Of a DNA stretch of 64,000 nt, positions 1-9,399 are shown piece after piece; the first letter of the stretch is position 1; the number at the start of each line of letters is the position of its first letter. The stretch is from assembly GCF_012844225.1 (NCBI RefSeq), contig NZ_JABAGQ010000002.1, forward strand, positions 434,001-498,000, read 5' to 3'. A program made the position numbers and the translations under genes. Source of the DNA: Rhodococcus sp. 105337 (lineage in GTDB: Bacteria; Actinomycetota; Actinomycetes; Mycobacteriales; Mycobacteriaceae). The notes beneath the pieces are model-generated. The model ran no database searches. It had not been told where the DNA came from and saw only the letters and a list, made by a program, of their open reading frames with translations.

Positions 1-94
1 ACTCGGCGGCTATTTCCACCGAATTCGGGGGAAATGTCGAGGTAGGCGCCCCGGCCGTGGTCGCGGGCCCGCGCGTGTCTGGGACACTGGGGGT

Positions 95-1357
95 GTGAGT
101 ACGACGGAAATCGGTGAACGCACCGCGGGAAAATCAGGTGTCGCCGATGCCGAGGACGGCTTCGCGCTGTCCGAGCACGCCCTCGAGGGAGTGGGCACCC
201 GGCCGTTCGGGGTGTACGTCCACGTCCCCTTCTGCGCGACGCGCTGCGGCTACTGCGACTTCAACACTTACACGGCGGGTGAACTCGGCAGCGCTGCCTC
301 GCCGGCATCGTGGCTCGAGGGCCTGCGCAGGGAACTCGCCGCCGGCGCGGAGATGCTCGGCGGCACCGGCCGGGGCGCGCCGGCCGCGCAGACGGTGTTC
401 GTCGGGGGTGGCACACCGTCGCTCCTCGGTGCGGACGGGCTGGCAGATGTCCTCGGCGCCGTCCGGGAGTCGTTCGGTCTCGCTCCCGGTGCGGAAGTGA
501 CCACCGAATCGAATCCGGAGTCGACCTCGCCCGAATTCTTCGACCGCATCCGCGCCGCGGGATACACCCGGGTCTCGCTGGGCATGCAGTCCGCCGCGCC
601 GCACGTGCTGGCCGTACTCGACCGCACCCACACTCCGGGACGCCCGGTCGCGGCGGCGCGGGAGGCCCGCGCAGCGGGCTTCGACCACGTGAATCTCGAC
701 ATCATCTACGGCACACCGGGGGAGCGTGACTCGGACCTCGAGGCATCTCTCGACGCGGTGCTCGACGCCGGCGTCGATCATGTGTCCGCGTACGCGCTCA
801 TCGTCGAGGACGGCACCGCGCTCGCCCGGCGGGTGCGCCGGGGAGAGCTTCCCGCCCCCGACGACGACGTGCTCGCCACACGGTACGAGCGGATCGACGC
901 ACGTCTCCGGGATGCAGGCATGACCTGGTACGAGGTATCGAACTGGGCTGCCGCGCAAGACCCTTCGGCGCGCTGTGCCCACAACCTCGGCTACTGGGAC
1001 GGCGGCGACTGGTGGGGAGCGGGTCCCGGCGCGCACAGTCACGTCGGCGGAACCCGGTGGTGGAACGTCAAGCATCCCGCGCGGTACGCAGGCATCCTCG
1101 CGGACGGACGTCTGCCGGTCGGCGGAAGCGAGCGCCTGAGCGCCGAGGACGTGCACACCGAAGTCGTGATGCTCGCGGTCCGGTTGAGGACCGGGTTGCC
1201 CCTCGGCGTCCTCGACGCCGGGGAGCGCGTCGCCGCCGACTCGGTGGTCGCCGACGGTCTCGCGGAGATCTCCGACGAACATCTCGTCCTCACCGACCGC
1301 GGGCGGCTCCTCGCCGACGCGGTGGTCCGGACGATCCTGCTCGGCGCCGAGGGCTGA
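95..1357 (+). CDS. hemW: Radical SAM heme chaperone HemW (HemN-like)
   Basis: A 420-residue radical SAM protein of the HemN/HemW family. The cluster-binding C-x3-C-x2-C motif is at residues 47-54 (CATRCGYC), followed by GGGTPS, which is typical of the SAM-binding region. HemW proteins are thought to deliver heme to target proteins rather than oxidise coproporphyrinogen, and many actinobacterial genes first annotated as hemN belong to this subgroup. The GTG start at 95 gives the expected N-terminal extension before the barrel. The gene faces the next one, which is on the opposite strand with only a 24-base gap. Family assignment is firm. The exact role, chaperone or oxidase, is inferred. Confidence 0.9.
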   Translation: MSTTEIGERTAGKSGVADAEDGFALSEHALEGVGTRPFGVYVHVPFCATRCGYCDFNTYTAGELGSAASPASWLEGLRRELAAGAEMLGGTGRGAPAAQTVFVGGGTPSLLGADGLADVLGAVRESFGLAPGAEVTTESNPESTSPEFFDRIRAAGYTRVSLGMQSAAPHVLAVLDRTHTPGRPVAAAREARAAGFDHVNLDIIYGTPGERDSDLEASLDAVLDAGVDHVSAYALIVEDGTALARRVRRGELPAPDDDVLATRYERIDARLRDAGMTWYEVSNWAAAQDPSARCAHNLGYWDGGDWWGAGPGAHSHVGGTRWWNVKHPARYAGILADGRLPVGGSERLSAEDVHTEVVMLAVRLRTGLPLGVLDAGERVAADSVVADGLAEISDEHLVLTDRGRLLADAVVRTILLGAEG

Positions 1358-1381
1358 TCCCGCCCGGCGCCGAGCGCGGCG

Positions 1382-1828
1382 CTATTCGTCGCCGGCGTCG
1401 TCGCTCCGGTGGCGCCCGACCCCGGGCGGATTCGGCGGCGAGTCCGGCTCGCCGCCCAACGCCTCACCCGGCGCGGGGAACGGCTCCGACGGCGGGAGTT
1501 CGGCCGGCGCGTCCGGCGCGGGTGCGAGCGCGTCGTAGTCGAAGACGCGGGCGTGCAGCACCGGGCGGTTGCGCAGCGCCGACCGCACCGCGCGGTGCAA
1601 CCCGTCCTCGAGATACAGCACGCCCTGCCACTGCACCGCGTGCGGGAACAGGTCGCCGTAGAAGGTCGAGTCCTCGGACAGCAACCGGTCGAGTTCGAGA
1701 ACCTTGGTTGTGGTGACGATTTCGTCGAGACGCACCTGCCGCGGTGGGATTCGCGACCAGTCACGCAGCGACAACCCGTGATCGGGGTACGGCTTCCCGT
1801 CCCGGACGCCCTTGAAAATCATGCGCAC
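1382..1828 (-). CDS. Conserved actinobacterial protein of unknown function (Rv2375-like)
   Basis: A 148-residue soluble protein with no signal peptide or membrane segment. The first 105 or so residues look conserved and well folded (DWSRIPPRQVR, LLSEDSTFYGDLFPH, VLYLEDGLHRAVR), while the last 40 are Pro/Ala/Glu-rich and probably disordered. It sits between hemW and hrcA, where mycobacteria carry the conserved hypothetical Rv2375 as I recall. The start is either GTG at 1828 or ATG at 1822, two codons later, and the later one fits the mycobacterial proteins better. I do not recognise a catalytic motif and assign no function. Confidence 0.8.
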   Translation of the reverse strand: MRMIFKGVRDGKPYPDHGLSLRDWSRIPPRQVRLDEIVTTTKVLELDRLLSEDSTFYGDLFPHAVQWQGVLYLEDGLHRAVRSALRNRPVLHARVFDYDALAPAPDAPAELPPSEPFPAPGEALGGEPDSPPNPPGVGRHRSDDAGDE

Positions 1829-1987
1829 ACAGTACGGGTGACCCCCGCCCGGCCCTCACGGCGGTAGGCGCTGTGCTCCGGGCGAACGGCCGGCCCGGTG
1901 TGGCACGTGCCTGCACATTTCGGACACGATTAGACTGGTCCGGTACGGGACATGTAGCACGCACATGTGGAAACGGAGGTGGGCGGG

Positions 1988-3034
1988 TTGTCGAGCACCG
2001 AGGAACGACGATTTCAGGTCTTGCGCGCGATCGTGGCGGATTACGTGTCCACCAAGGAGCCCATCGGCTCGAAGACGCTTGTCGATCGCCACAATCTCGG
2101 TGTGTCCAGCGCGACGGTGCGCAACGACATGGCGGCGTTGGAGGCGGAGGGGTACATCACCCAGACGCACACGAGTTCGGGCCGGGTTCCCACGGACAAG
2201 GGATACCGCCAGTTCGTCGACCGCATCGCGGAGGTCAAACCGCTGTCGGCGGCCGAACGACGGGCGATCCTGCAATTCCTCGAATCCGGAGTCGACCTCG
2301 ACGACGTGCTGCGACGCGGCGTACGGCTGCTGGCACAGCTGACCCGGCAGGTCGCGATCGTGCAGTACCCGACGCTGTCGGCGTCGTCGGTGCGTCACCT
2401 CGAGGTGGTCGCACTCACGCCGGCGCGGTTGCTGCTCGTGCTCATCACCGACTCCGGCCGGGTCGATCAGCGCATCGTGGAACTCGGGGATGTCATCGGC
2501 GACGAGGATCTCGCGCGACTGCGCGATCTGCTCGGTGCCGCACTCGCGGGCAAGCGCCTCGCGGCGGCGTCGATCGCCGTCACCGAACTGGCCGACGATG
2601 CGCCCGAGGACCTGCGCGACGCCGTCATCCGGTGCGCCACGATTCTCGTGGAGACCCTGGTCGAACATCCCGAGGAACGCCTCGTGCTGGGCGGCACCGT
2701 CAACCTCACCCGCAACGCCGCAGACTTCGAGGGTCACGGTCACGGGGTGCCGGGATCGCTGCGCGCGGTCCTCGAAGCCCTCGAGGAGCAGGTGGTGGTG
2801 CTCAAGTTGCTCGCCGCCAGCCAGGACGCGGGCCGGGTGACCGTCCGCATCGGGGAAGAAACGCAGGTCGAGGAGATGCGCACCGCCTCGGTCGTCTCCA
2901 CCGGATACGGTGCGGCAGGCACGGTCTTCGGCGGGCTCGGGGTGCTCGGCCCCACCCGGATGGACTATCCGGGAACCATCGCGTCGGTCGCGACCGTCGC
3001 GAGATATATCGGCGAAGTACTCGGCGAGCGCTGA
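1988..3034 (+). CDS. hrcA: Heat-inducible transcription repressor HrcA
   Basis: HrcA represses class I heat-shock genes by binding CIRCE operators. The N-terminal winged-helix DNA-binding domain is clear ([14 protein letters not shown], then [16 protein letters not shown]), followed by the GAF-like domain to the C-terminus. I place the start at TTG 1988 because a strong GGAGGT sits at 1975-1980 with a 7-base spacer; this gives 348 residues. An in-frame GTG at 1967 lies upstream of that ribosome site. The next gene is dnaJ2, 59 bases downstream, the usual actinobacterial pair. A TAGACT -10-like hexamer is at 1931-1936. I found no CIRCE copy here. Confidence 0.95.
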   Translation: MSSTEERRFQVLRAIVADYVSTKEPIGSKTLVDRHNLGVSSATVRNDMAALEAEGYITQTHTSSGRVPTDKGYRQFVDRIAEVKPLSAAERRAILQFLESGVDLDDVLRRGVRLLAQLTRQVAIVQYPTLSASSVRHLEVVALTPARLLLVLITDSGRVDQRIVELGDVIGDEDLARLRDLLGAALAGKRLAAASIAVTELADDAPEDLRDAVIRCATILVETLVEHPEERLVLGGTVNLTRNAADFEGHGHGVPGSLRAVLEALEEQVVVLKLLAASQDAGRVTVRIGEETQVEEMRTASVVSTGYGAAGTVFGGLGVLGPTRMDYPGTIASVATVARYIGEVLGER

Positions 3035-3093
3035 GCACGGTTCGACGCCGGACATTGTTCATCTGTGTAGAGAAGTAAGGACGAGAACTCAAC

Positions 3094-4245
3094 GTGGCAC
3101 GGGATTACTACGGGACGCTCGGCGTGTCCAAAGGCGCGACCGACCAGGAGATCAAACGGGCGTACCGCAAGTTGGCGCGGGAACATCACCCCGACGTGAA
3201 CCCCGACGAATCCGCCCAGGTGCGGTTCCAGGAGATCTCAGCGGCGTACGAGGTGCTGTCCGACCCCGACAAACGCCGGATCGTGGATCTCGGCGGCGAC
3301 CCCCTCGAGACGAGTGGCGGCGGTGGCGGCGGCTTCGGAGGCGCCGGCTTCGGTGGTGGCCTGGGCGACGTGTTCGAGGCGTTCTTCGGTGGCGGGGCCG
3401 GCGGCAGCCGTGGACCCCGCGGCCGCGTGCAGCCCGGCGCCGACTCCCTGCTGCGTACGCGTCTGACCCTCGAGGAATGCGCGCGCGGTGTCACCAAGAG
3501 CGTCACGGTCGACACGGCCATCCTGTGTGACGAGTGCACCGGTTCCGGCACCCACGGCGATTCGAAGCCCGTGCGATGCGAGACGTGTGGTGGCGCCGGC
3601 GAGGTCCAGTCGGTGCAACGGTCCTTCCTCGGGCAGGTCATGACCTCGCGCCCGTGCCCGACCTGCCGCGGAGCGGGTGAGACCATCCCAGATCCGTGCC
3701 GCAAGTGCGGTGGCGACGGCCGGGTCCGGGCTCGTCGCGAGATCACGGTCAAGGTGCCGGCGGGCGTCGGCAACGGAATGCGCATCCGCCTCGCGGCGCA
3801 GGGCGAGGTCGGCCCGGGCGGCGGCCCCGCGGGTGACCTGTACGTCGAGGTCATCGAGCAGCAGCACGAGGTGTTCGTGCGCGACGGCGACGATCTGCAC
3901 TGCACCGTTCGTGTGCCGATGGTCGACGCGGCACTCGGCACGTCGGTGACTCTCGAGACCATTCTCGACGGGCCCACCGAGATCGCGGTCGCCCCGGGAA
4001 CCCAGCCCGGCTCCGTCACGGTGCTGCGCGGGCACGGCATGCCGAAACTCCGGTCCGGCACACGCGGTGACCTGCACGCTCACCTCGAGGTGGTCGTACC
4101 GTCGCGGCTCGACAGCAAGCAGACCAAGCTGCTCGAAGAACTGCGCCGGAACAACGAGCGTGACCACGCCGAAGTGGTGACCAACGGTTCGCAGCACTCC
4201 GGTGGGTTGTTCTCCCGCCTGCGCGACGCGTTCAGCGCCCGCTAG
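3094..4245 (+). CDS. dnaJ: Chaperone protein DnaJ2
   Basis: A type I Hsp40 co-chaperone that stimulates DnaK ATPase activity. The J domain carries the essential HPD at residues 32-34. A Gly/Phe-rich stretch follows (about 70-110), then a zinc-binding cysteine-rich domain with four CxxCxGxG repeats or near-repeats ([32 protein letters not shown]), and the substrate-binding C-terminal domain. At 383 residues it has normal length. It lies directly after hrcA, matching the second dnaJ of mycobacteria rather than the copy in the dnaK operon. The start is GTG. The stop is 5 bases from the rsmE start, so the two are probably co-translated. Confidence 0.96.
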   Translation: MARDYYGTLGVSKGATDQEIKRAYRKLAREHHPDVNPDESAQVRFQEISAAYEVLSDPDKRRIVDLGGDPLETSGGGGGGFGGAGFGGGLGDVFEAFFGGGAGGSRGPRGRVQPGADSLLRTRLTLEECARGVTKSVTVDTAILCDECTGSGTHGDSKPVRCETCGGAGEVQSVQRSFLGQVMTSRPCPTCRGAGETIPDPCRKCGGDGRVRARREITVKVPAGVGNGMRIRLAAQGEVGPGGGPAGDLYVEVIEQQHEVFVRDGDDLHCTVRVPMVDAALGTSVTLETILDGPTEIAVAPGTQPGSVTVLRGHGMPKLRSGTRGDLHAHLEVVVPSRLDSKQTKLLEELRRNNERDHAEVVTNGSQHSGGLFSRLRDAFSAR

Positions 4246-4250
4246 CCGCC

Positions 4251-5009
4251 GTGGCCGCCACCCTGTTCTATCTCGATCCGTTGCCCGAGCCCGGTGAGAT
4301 CGCCGTGCTCGACGGCAAGGAGGGTCGGCATGCCGCGACGGTTCGCCGCATCTCCGTCGGGGAGCCACTCGTGTTCTCCGACGGGCGGGGCGGCGTCGCC
4401 GAGGTAGAAGTCACCGCCGCGGCGAAGGACAGGCTCGAAGCGGTTGTGCGCGCACGGCGCACGGTTCCCGCGTCGCGGCCCGCTGTGACCGTCGTCCAGG
4501 CGCTGCCGAAATCGGACCGTTCCGAACTTGCTGTCGAACTCGCGACGGAAGCCGGTGTCGACGCGATCGTGCCGTGGCAATCGGCGCGCTGTGTCGCTCG
4601 GTGGGATGCCAAGGCGGACAAGGGTGTTGCCCGGTGGCAGGCTGTCGCGGTGGCGGCTGCGAAACAGTCCCGTCGTGCTTACGTGCCGCAGGTGGCGGCT
4701 CTGCACCGGACCGCGGACGTGCTCGAGCGGGTGCGGGAGACCGTCGCGAGCGGGGGTGTGGTGGCCGTTCTCCACGAGTCGGCGACCACCCCGTTCGCGG
4801 ACCTGCCCCTGCGCGATGCCGGCGATGTGATCCTGGTGGTCGGTCCGGAAGGCGGACTCGACGACACGGAAGTGCGGGCACTGGTCGAGGCAGGTGCGGT
4901 CGCGGTGTCGCTCGGCCCGACTGTGCTGCGCACCTCGACGGCCGCGGCGGTCGCGCTCGGCGCCATCGGGGTCCTCACCGGCCGCTGGCACGATCAACCG
5001 CTGCACTAG
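4251..5009 (+). CDS. rsmE: 16S rRNA (uracil(1498)-N(3))-methyltransferase RsmE
   Basis: RsmE methylates N3 of U1498 in 16S rRNA using S-adenosylmethionine. The 252-residue protein has an N-terminal PUA-like domain and a C-terminal SPOUT domain. The knotted SAM-binding loops are visible as VGPEGGL and [13 protein letters not shown]. It starts with GTG five bases after the dnaJ2 stop, and the gene pair is conserved in actinobacteria. Length is normal and nothing is odd. Confidence 0.94.
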   Translation: MAATLFYLDPLPEPGEIAVLDGKEGRHAATVRRISVGEPLVFSDGRGGVAEVEVTAAAKDRLEAVVRARRTVPASRPAVTVVQALPKSDRSELAVELATEAGVDAIVPWQSARCVARWDAKADKGVARWQAVAVAAAKQSRRAYVPQVAALHRTADVLERVRETVASGGVVAVLHESATTPFADLPLRDAGDVILVVGPEGGLDDTEVRALVEAGAVAVSLGPTVLRTSTAAAVALGAIGVLTGRWHDQPLH

Positions 5010-5019
5010 CGTTTTCGCC

Positions 5020-5769
5020 ATGTCCCGCACGCGAATCCCTTACGGTCCCGGCCCCGAACAGTTCGGTCATCTCTATCTCCCCGAGGCCGCGAACGGCCCC
5101 GTGCCCGTGGTGATGGTCGTGCACGGCGGGTACTGGAGCGGTCGGTACGGGCTCAATCTCGGTACCCCGATCGCACTGGAGCTGTCCCGCCACGGGGTGG
5201 TCGCGTGGAACGTGGAGTACCGCAGGATCGGGGCGGGCGGCCGCTGGCCGGAGATGTCCGCCGACATCCTTGCCGCGTACCACGCCATACCCACCCTGGT
5301 CGCGGAGTGTGCCGAAAAGTCGGGTGTCGCAGTCGACTTGGACCGCGTGCGTATCGTCGGACACTCGGCCGGCGGTCAACTCGCCGTCTGGCTCGCGGCC
5401 CAGCCCGTCACCCCGCGACCGCAACTGGTGGTCGCGCAGGCAGGTGCGCTCGACCTGGCGTCGGCGGGGGAACGCGGGCGCAGGATCGACTACATCGAGG
5501 ACCTCTTCGGGATGCAGTACGACGAGGATCCCGCGCTGTACCGGTCGGCGTCGCCGATGCACTGCGTTCCGATCGGTGTGCCGGTCGCCGTCGTGCACGG
5601 AAGCGAGGACGCCCAGGTTCCCGTTTCCGTTGCGACTCGCTACGAGAAGGCTGCCCGTGCCGCCGGAGACGACGTGACCTTGCACGTCGTCGACGGCGAG
5701 GATCATTACGCGTTTCTGGACAAGACCTCGCGATCCTGGGCGTTGTCGCGGGAACTGCTCACGGCCTGA
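5020..5769 (+). CDS. Alpha/beta hydrolase, BD-FAE/esterase-like
   Basis: A 249-residue alpha/beta hydrolase with the HGG oxyanion motif (VVHGGYW) and nucleophile elbow GHSAGG (serine in HSA), placing it near the HSL/BD-FAE carboxylesterases. The catalytic Asp and His are probably in the GSEDAQVP and EDHYAF segments. The ATG at 5020 is 11 bases after rsmE, so it may be carried on the same transcript. Its 3' end overlaps the convergent efflux gene by 64 bases, an unusually long tail-to-tail overlap. The natural substrate cannot be told from the sequence. Confidence 0.88.
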   Translation: MSRTRIPYGPGPEQFGHLYLPEAANGPVPVVMVVHGGYWSGRYGLNLGTPIALELSRHGVVAWNVEYRRIGAGGRWPEMSADILAAYHAIPTLVAECAEKSGVAVDLDRVRIVGHSAGGQLAVWLAAQPVTPRPQLVVAQAGALDLASAGERGRRIDYIEDLFGMQYDEDPALYRSASPMHCVPIGVPVAVVHGSEDAQVPVSVATRYEKAARAAGDDVTLHVVDGEDHYAFLDKTSRSWALSRELLTA

Positions 5770-7364
5770 TCCGGTCCGGCCGGTTCTGCTCGGCGGGGAA
5801 GAAGCGCGATCACCAGAGCCGCCCCGATCGCGAGGACGACACCGCTGACCAGGCTGCCCACCCCGACCGCATGGGAGAACGCCGCTCCCGACGCCTCGAG
5901 CAGCGGCTCGGTGTACGACGACGTGATCGGGTTCTTCGCCAGTTCCTCCGCGACAATCGCAGCGCCACCGACGGAATCGCCCGCGGCCTCGACGGCCTCG
6001 GCGGCGCGCGCGGCCATCGGGCCCGTGACCTCGCTCAGCGGCAGACCGTCGAGGAACTCGGAGATGCCGCGGTGGTACGAGGCGGCGAGCACGGATCCGA
6101 GCAGCGCGATACCCAGCGAGCCGCCGAACTCGACGGCCGTGTCGTTCAGGCCTCCCGCCGCACCGAGTTCCGACTCCGGGAAGCCGCCCATGATGAGGTC
6201 GGTGGCCGGCGGCGTGGCAACTCCGATGCCCACGCCGAGCAACAGCAGCGAGGCAAGGAACGGGCCGTATCCGGACGCCGGGTCGAAGACGGCCAGGACG
6301 AGAACACCTGCCGCGGCCAGGAGCAGGCCGCCGCCCACGGCGACACGTTCTCCGCAGCGGGGAGCCACCCGGCTGCTCAGCGCGGCGCCCAGCGATACCG
6401 CCACGGCGAGGGGAAGCAGCCGAAGCCCCGTCTCGAGTGGTCCGTATCCGAAGACGAACTGGAATTGCTGCGCCACGAAGTAGATCGCACCGAACGTGGC
6501 GAAGAAGAGCAGCAGCACGGAGATACTCGCGCCTCCGACTGCGCGGTCGGCGACCCGTCGCAGGTCGAGCAGCGGCTGGGGGTGCCGGAGTTCCCAGGCG
6601 ACGAACACCGCGGCGGCGATGGATGCAGCGAAGAACGCGACCAGCACCGTGGGGTGCAGACCGGCGTGGGCGCCCTCGATGATGGCGTAGACGAGACCGC
6701 CCACCGTGACGATGGACAGGGCGCCACCGACCCAGTCGGTGCGCTCGAGATCCGCCGCTCTGGACGCCGGGACGAGCGCAACCGCGGCAATCGCTGCGGC
6801 GGCGGCGATCGGGACGTTGATGAGGAACGTCGAGCCCCATCCGTGCGATTCGAGCAGCCAGCCCGCCAGCAGGGGGCCGAGGGCGATGGCGAGCCCGGAC
6901 GTCGCGGCCCACACGGCGATCGCGCGGGCGCGTTCGTGGCCGGGGAACATGGCGACCAGGAGAGACAGCGTGGCGGGCATGATCACCGCCGCGCCGACGC
7001 CCATCACGATCCGCGCGGCGATCACGTCGAAGGCCGAGCCGGCGAGACTGCCGTACACGGCACCTGCGGCGAAGACCGCCAAGCCGGCGAGCAGGGCGCG
7101 TCGCCGGCCGAACCGGTCGCCGAGCACGCCGCACAGCAGCATGAGCGCGGCGTACGGGACGGTGTACCCGTCGATGATCCACTGCATGTCGGCGCTGGTG
7201 AGGTGCAGATCTCGCAGCATGCTCGGTGCTGCGACGATCAGGGCCGTGTTGGCCATGACCACGATGAGCAGGCTCAGGCACAGCACTCCGAGACCCGCCC
7301 ACCGCAGGCGATAGGGAGCCTCGGCTCCGAGAGTGCGGCCGGTCCCGGCAACGGGTGCGGACAT
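5706..7364 (-). CDS. MFS drug-efflux transporter, DHA2 (14-TM) family
   Basis: A 552-residue major facilitator of the EmrB/QacA type, with about 14 hydrophobic segments. The loop 2-3 signature appears as GDRFGRRRALL and the family C motif region as GPLLAGWLLESHGW. Such pumps expel cationic drugs or dyes using the proton gradient. The gene is divergent from a TetR regulator, and the 126-base spacer holds two dyad operators (7400-7444), so repression by that TetR protein is likely. The C-terminal tail is hydrophilic and overlaps the end of the convergent hydrolase gene. Confidence 0.93.
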   Translation of the reverse strand: MSAPVAGTGRTLGAEAPYRLRWAGLGVLCLSLLIVVMANTALIVAAPSMLRDLHLTSADMQWIIDGYTVPYAALMLLCGVLGDRFGRRRALLAGLAVFAAGAVYGSLAGSAFDVIAARIVMGVGAAVIMPATLSLLVAMFPGHERARAIAVWAATSGLAIALGPLLAGWLLESHGWGSTFLINVPIAAAAAIAAVALVPASRAADLERTDWVGGALSIVTVGGLVYAIIEGAHAGLHPTVLVAFFAASIAAAVFVAWELRHPQPLLDLRRVADRAVGGASISVLLLFFATFGAIYFVAQQFQFVFGYGPLETGLRLLPLAVAVSLGAALSSRVAPRCGERVAVGGGLLLAAAGVLVLAVFDPASGYGPFLASLLLLGVGIGVATPPATDLIMGGFPESELGAAGGLNDTAVEFGGSLGIALLGSVLAASYHRGISEFLDGLPLSEVTGPMAARAAEAVEAAGDSVGGAAIVAEELAKNPITSSYTEPLLEASGAAFSHAVGVGSLVSGVVLAIGAALVIALLPRRAEPAGPDQAVSSSRDNAQDREVLSRNA

Positions 7365-7399
7365 GGTTCCTCCTGCGTCGGCGTCGCGGGACGCTCTAT

Positions 7400-7444
7400 T
7401 TGCACAGCCGTGTGCAACCTAGTTATTTGTACACGGCTGTGCAA
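7400..7444. promoter_or_regulatory. Two TetR-type operators between the efflux pump and its regulator
   Basis: Two 18-base elements at 7400-7417 and 7427-7444 each form a dyad. The first is TTGCACA-N4-TGTGCAA with perfect 7-base arms; the second is the inverted copy with one base changed (TTGTACA-N4-TGTGCAA). They are 9 bases apart and sit between the two divergent start codons, next to a TAGACT -10-like hexamer at 7446-7451 for the regulator. This layout suits a TetR repressor controlling both genes. The dyads are seen directly; the binding is inferred. Confidence 0.8.
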
Positions 7445-7490
7445 GTAGACTGGAAGCTCGAGTGGGAGCCGGGGAAAGAGGTTGAACAGC

Positions 7491-8186
7491 GTGGAGGATT
7501 CGGCCGGACGGCCGCGGACGCGAGCGAATGCCAACCGGGGCCGCATCCTCGACGCCGCGATGACGTGCTTCGCCGCGGACCCCGACGCCAGCATGGACGA
7601 CGTCGCGCGTGCCGCCGGCGTGGTGCGCCGGACGGTGTACGCCCACTTTCCCAACCGCGAAGCGCTCGTCGACGGTCTCTCCGACGAAGCGTCGGCCGCG
7701 CTCGCGGACGCTCTCGACCACCCCGAACCCGACGATCCCGCGGTCGCCCTCGCGGTCGGGGCCCTGCGCACGTGGCCGGTCGGCGACCGCTTCCGGATGC
7801 TGCTGTCGTTCGCCCGCAAAGAAGTCGGCGACCACCGGATCGCCGAACTCATCGCTCCGGTGCGAACCCGGACGGTCGACGTCGTCGAACGCGGACGTGA
7901 CTCCGGCCTCTTTCCCGCCTACCTGCCCACGGCGGTACTCGTCGGGATGATGGAGGGGCTGACCATGTCCGTGCTGGAGCAAGCCAACTTCGGGTTGGTC
8001 CGCGACGACGGCGAGAGCATGGCTCTCGGCGTTCTCGTGCTGGCAGGAGTGCCCGTCGACCGGTCGCCGGACGTGCTCGACGACGCGCGCCGGTGGGTGG
8101 TGAGCGCTCACGGGAGAGACGATCGGCGCGGTGACCCGCGCGGCACGGAAATCAATGCCGTGAAGGGTGCCAACGCACAGCGCTAG
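7491..8186 (+). CDS. TetR-family transcriptional regulator of the divergent efflux pump
   Basis: A 231-residue TetR repressor. The N-terminal helix-turn-helix is clear (RILDAAMTCFA ... MDDVARAAGVVRRTVYAHFPNREALVDGL region, residues roughly 15-60) and the C-terminal ligand domain is diverged as usual. I chose GTG 7491 because AGAGG at 7477-7481 gives a 9-base spacer; a TTG at 7482 abuts that site and is less likely. It is divergent from the DHA2 pump with two dyads between them, which suggests autoregulation and repression of the pump. The inducer is unknown. Confidence 0.9.
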   Translation: MEDSAGRPRTRANANRGRILDAAMTCFAADPDASMDDVARAAGVVRRTVYAHFPNREALVDGLSDEASAALADALDHPEPDDPAVALAVGALRTWPVGDRFRMLLSFARKEVGDHRIAELIAPVRTRTVDVVERGRDSGLFPAYLPTAVLVGMMEGLTMSVLEQANFGLVRDDGESMALGVLVLAGVPVDRSPDVLDDARRWVVSAHGRDDRRGDPRGTEINAVKGANAQR

Positions 8187-8248
8187 ACTGGTGCGGACAC
8201 GACGACCGTCGTGCCGGAGCTGAACGGAAAGCAGGCCGTACCGTCCAC

Positions 8249-9316
8249 GTGAGTCAACCAGACCGCACCCGCGACCCTGAGAACATCGAACCCACTCCGG
8301 TTCGGTCCAGCCTGGACCTTCCGCCGGACGTAGCTGCGCCTCTTCTCGGCGCGACGGACGAGAACCTCATCGCCCTCGAAAGTGCCCTGGCCGCGGATAT
8401 CCATGTGCGCGGCAACACTGTCACCCTGAGCGGCAGCCCCGCCGACGTCGCCCTCGCCGAACGCGTATTCGGCGAACTCGTGACGATCGTGCGCCGCGGC
8501 CAGACCCTCGGCCCCGATGCCGTCCGCCGCACCGTCGGCATGCTCACCCAGGGGCTGTCGGAGTCACCGGCCGACGTCCTGAGCCTCGACATCCTGTCCC
8601 GGCGGGGTAAGACGATCAGGCCCAAGACGCTCAACCAGAAGCGCTACGTCGACGCAATCGACTCCCACACCATCGTGTTCGGGATCGGTCCTGCCGGCAC
8701 CGGCAAGACGTACCTGGCCATGGCCAAAGCCGTGCAGGCGCTGCAGACAAAGCAGGTCAACCGCATCATTCTCACCCGGCCTGCGGTGGAAGCCGGGGAG
8801 CGCCTCGGATTCCTGCCGGGCACCCTGCACGAAAAGATCGACCCGTATCTGCGGCCCCTGCACGACGCGCTGCACGACATGATGGACCCCGAGGCCATCC
8901 CGAAGCTCATGCAAGCCGGAGTGATCGAGGTCGCGCCGCTCGCCTACATGCGAGGACGCACGCTCAACGACGCGTTCATCATTCTCGACGAGGCGCAGAA
9001 CACCACCGCCGAGCAGATGAAGATGTTCCTCACCCGGCTCGGATTCGGGGCCAAGATCGTCGTGACCGGCGACGTCACCCAGATCGATCTGCCGGGCGGT
9101 GCCCGGTCCGGTCTCGCGGCCGCGACCGAGATCCTCGAGGGCATCGACGACATCCACTTCGCGCGACTCGACAGCAGCGACGTGGTGCGCCACCGTCTCG
9201 TCTCCGACATCGTCGACGCCTACGGGCGTTTCGAGGCGGCCCGAGAGGACGGCTCCGGCCAGGGCAACCGCGCCCAGCGCCGCGCCGCATCGCAGCAGCG
9301 GGTGCCGCGCCGGTGA
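8249..9316 (+). CDS. phoH: PhoH-like ATPase
   Basis: A 355-residue PhoH-family P-loop ATPase, about the size of mycobacterial PhoH1. Walker A is GPAGTGKT at residues 147-154, and Walker B is FIILDEAQN. An N-terminal domain (residues 30-110) resembles an RNA-binding KH-like fold. PhoH proteins are linked to RNA metabolism and often sit with ybeY, as here. The GTG start follows a probable promoter with TAGACT at 8184-8189. The stop codon overlaps a small ORF start as GTGA. The C-terminal 30 residues are Arg/Gln-rich. Confidence 0.94.
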   Translation: MSQPDRTRDPENIEPTPVRSSLDLPPDVAAPLLGATDENLIALESALAADIHVRGNTVTLSGSPADVALAERVFGELVTIVRRGQTLGPDAVRRTVGMLTQGLSESPADVLSLDILSRRGKTIRPKTLNQKRYVDAIDSHTIVFGIGPAGTGKTYLAMAKAVQALQTKQVNRIILTRPAVEAGERLGFLPGTLHEKIDPYLRPLHDALHDMMDPEAIPKLMQAGVIEVAPLAYMRGRTLNDAFIILDEAQNTTAEQMKMFLTRLGFGAKIVVTGDVTQIDLPGGARSGLAAATEILEGIDDIHFARLDSSDVVRHRLVSDIVDAYGRFEAAREDGSGQGNRAQRRAASQQRVPRR

Positions 9317-9399
9317 CGGCCGCCCCACCCCCCGTCCAGTCCGCAGTGCAGAAGGCCGTCGTGCAGAAGGCCGTAGTGAAGAAGGATCGACACCGATGA
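9313..9399 (+). CDS. Possible 28-residue coupling ORF between phoH and ybeY
   Basis: This reading frame starts with GTG overlapping the phoH stop (GTGA at 9313-9316) and ends with TGA overlapping the ybeY start (ATGA at 9396-9399), so ribosomes could pass through all three frames without leaving the message. Its middle is built from a 15-base tandem repeat that encodes [10 protein letters not shown] and VKKDR. The peptide is short, basic at its end and has no recognisable domain. The ybeY ribosome site (GAAGGA, 9381-9386) lies inside it. It could be a coupling device, a real micropeptide or chance; overlaps at both ends make chance less attractive. Confidence 0.4.
   Translation: MTAAPPPVQSAVQKAVVQKAVVKKDRHR
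9346..9390 (+). repeat. 15-base tandem repeat, three units
   Basis: Units at 9346-9360 and 9361-9375 (GTGCAGAAGGCCGTC and the same with a final A) differ at one base. A third, degenerate unit (GTGAAGAAGGATCGA) follows at 9376-9390 and carries the ybeY ribosome-binding site. The unit length is a multiple of three, so copy-number change would keep the frame of the 28-codon ORF. Confidence 0.75.

Noticed and set aside
1-94. Possible end of an upstream gene at the left edge
   Set aside because: No frame shows a convincing stop and family sequence in these bases; I see only the region before hemW.
1829-1987. CIRCE operator at hrcA
   Set aside because: I could not find TTAGCACTC-N9-GAGTGCTAA or a close variant here.
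4975-7302. 775-codon minus-strand open frame
   Set aside because: It is a second frame of the same region, Arg-rich and without motifs, overlapping both the pump and the hydrolase.
5205-7448. 747-codon plus-strand open frame
   Set aside because: It is antisense to the efflux pump and lacks any recognisable domain; the pump frame has clear transporter motifs.
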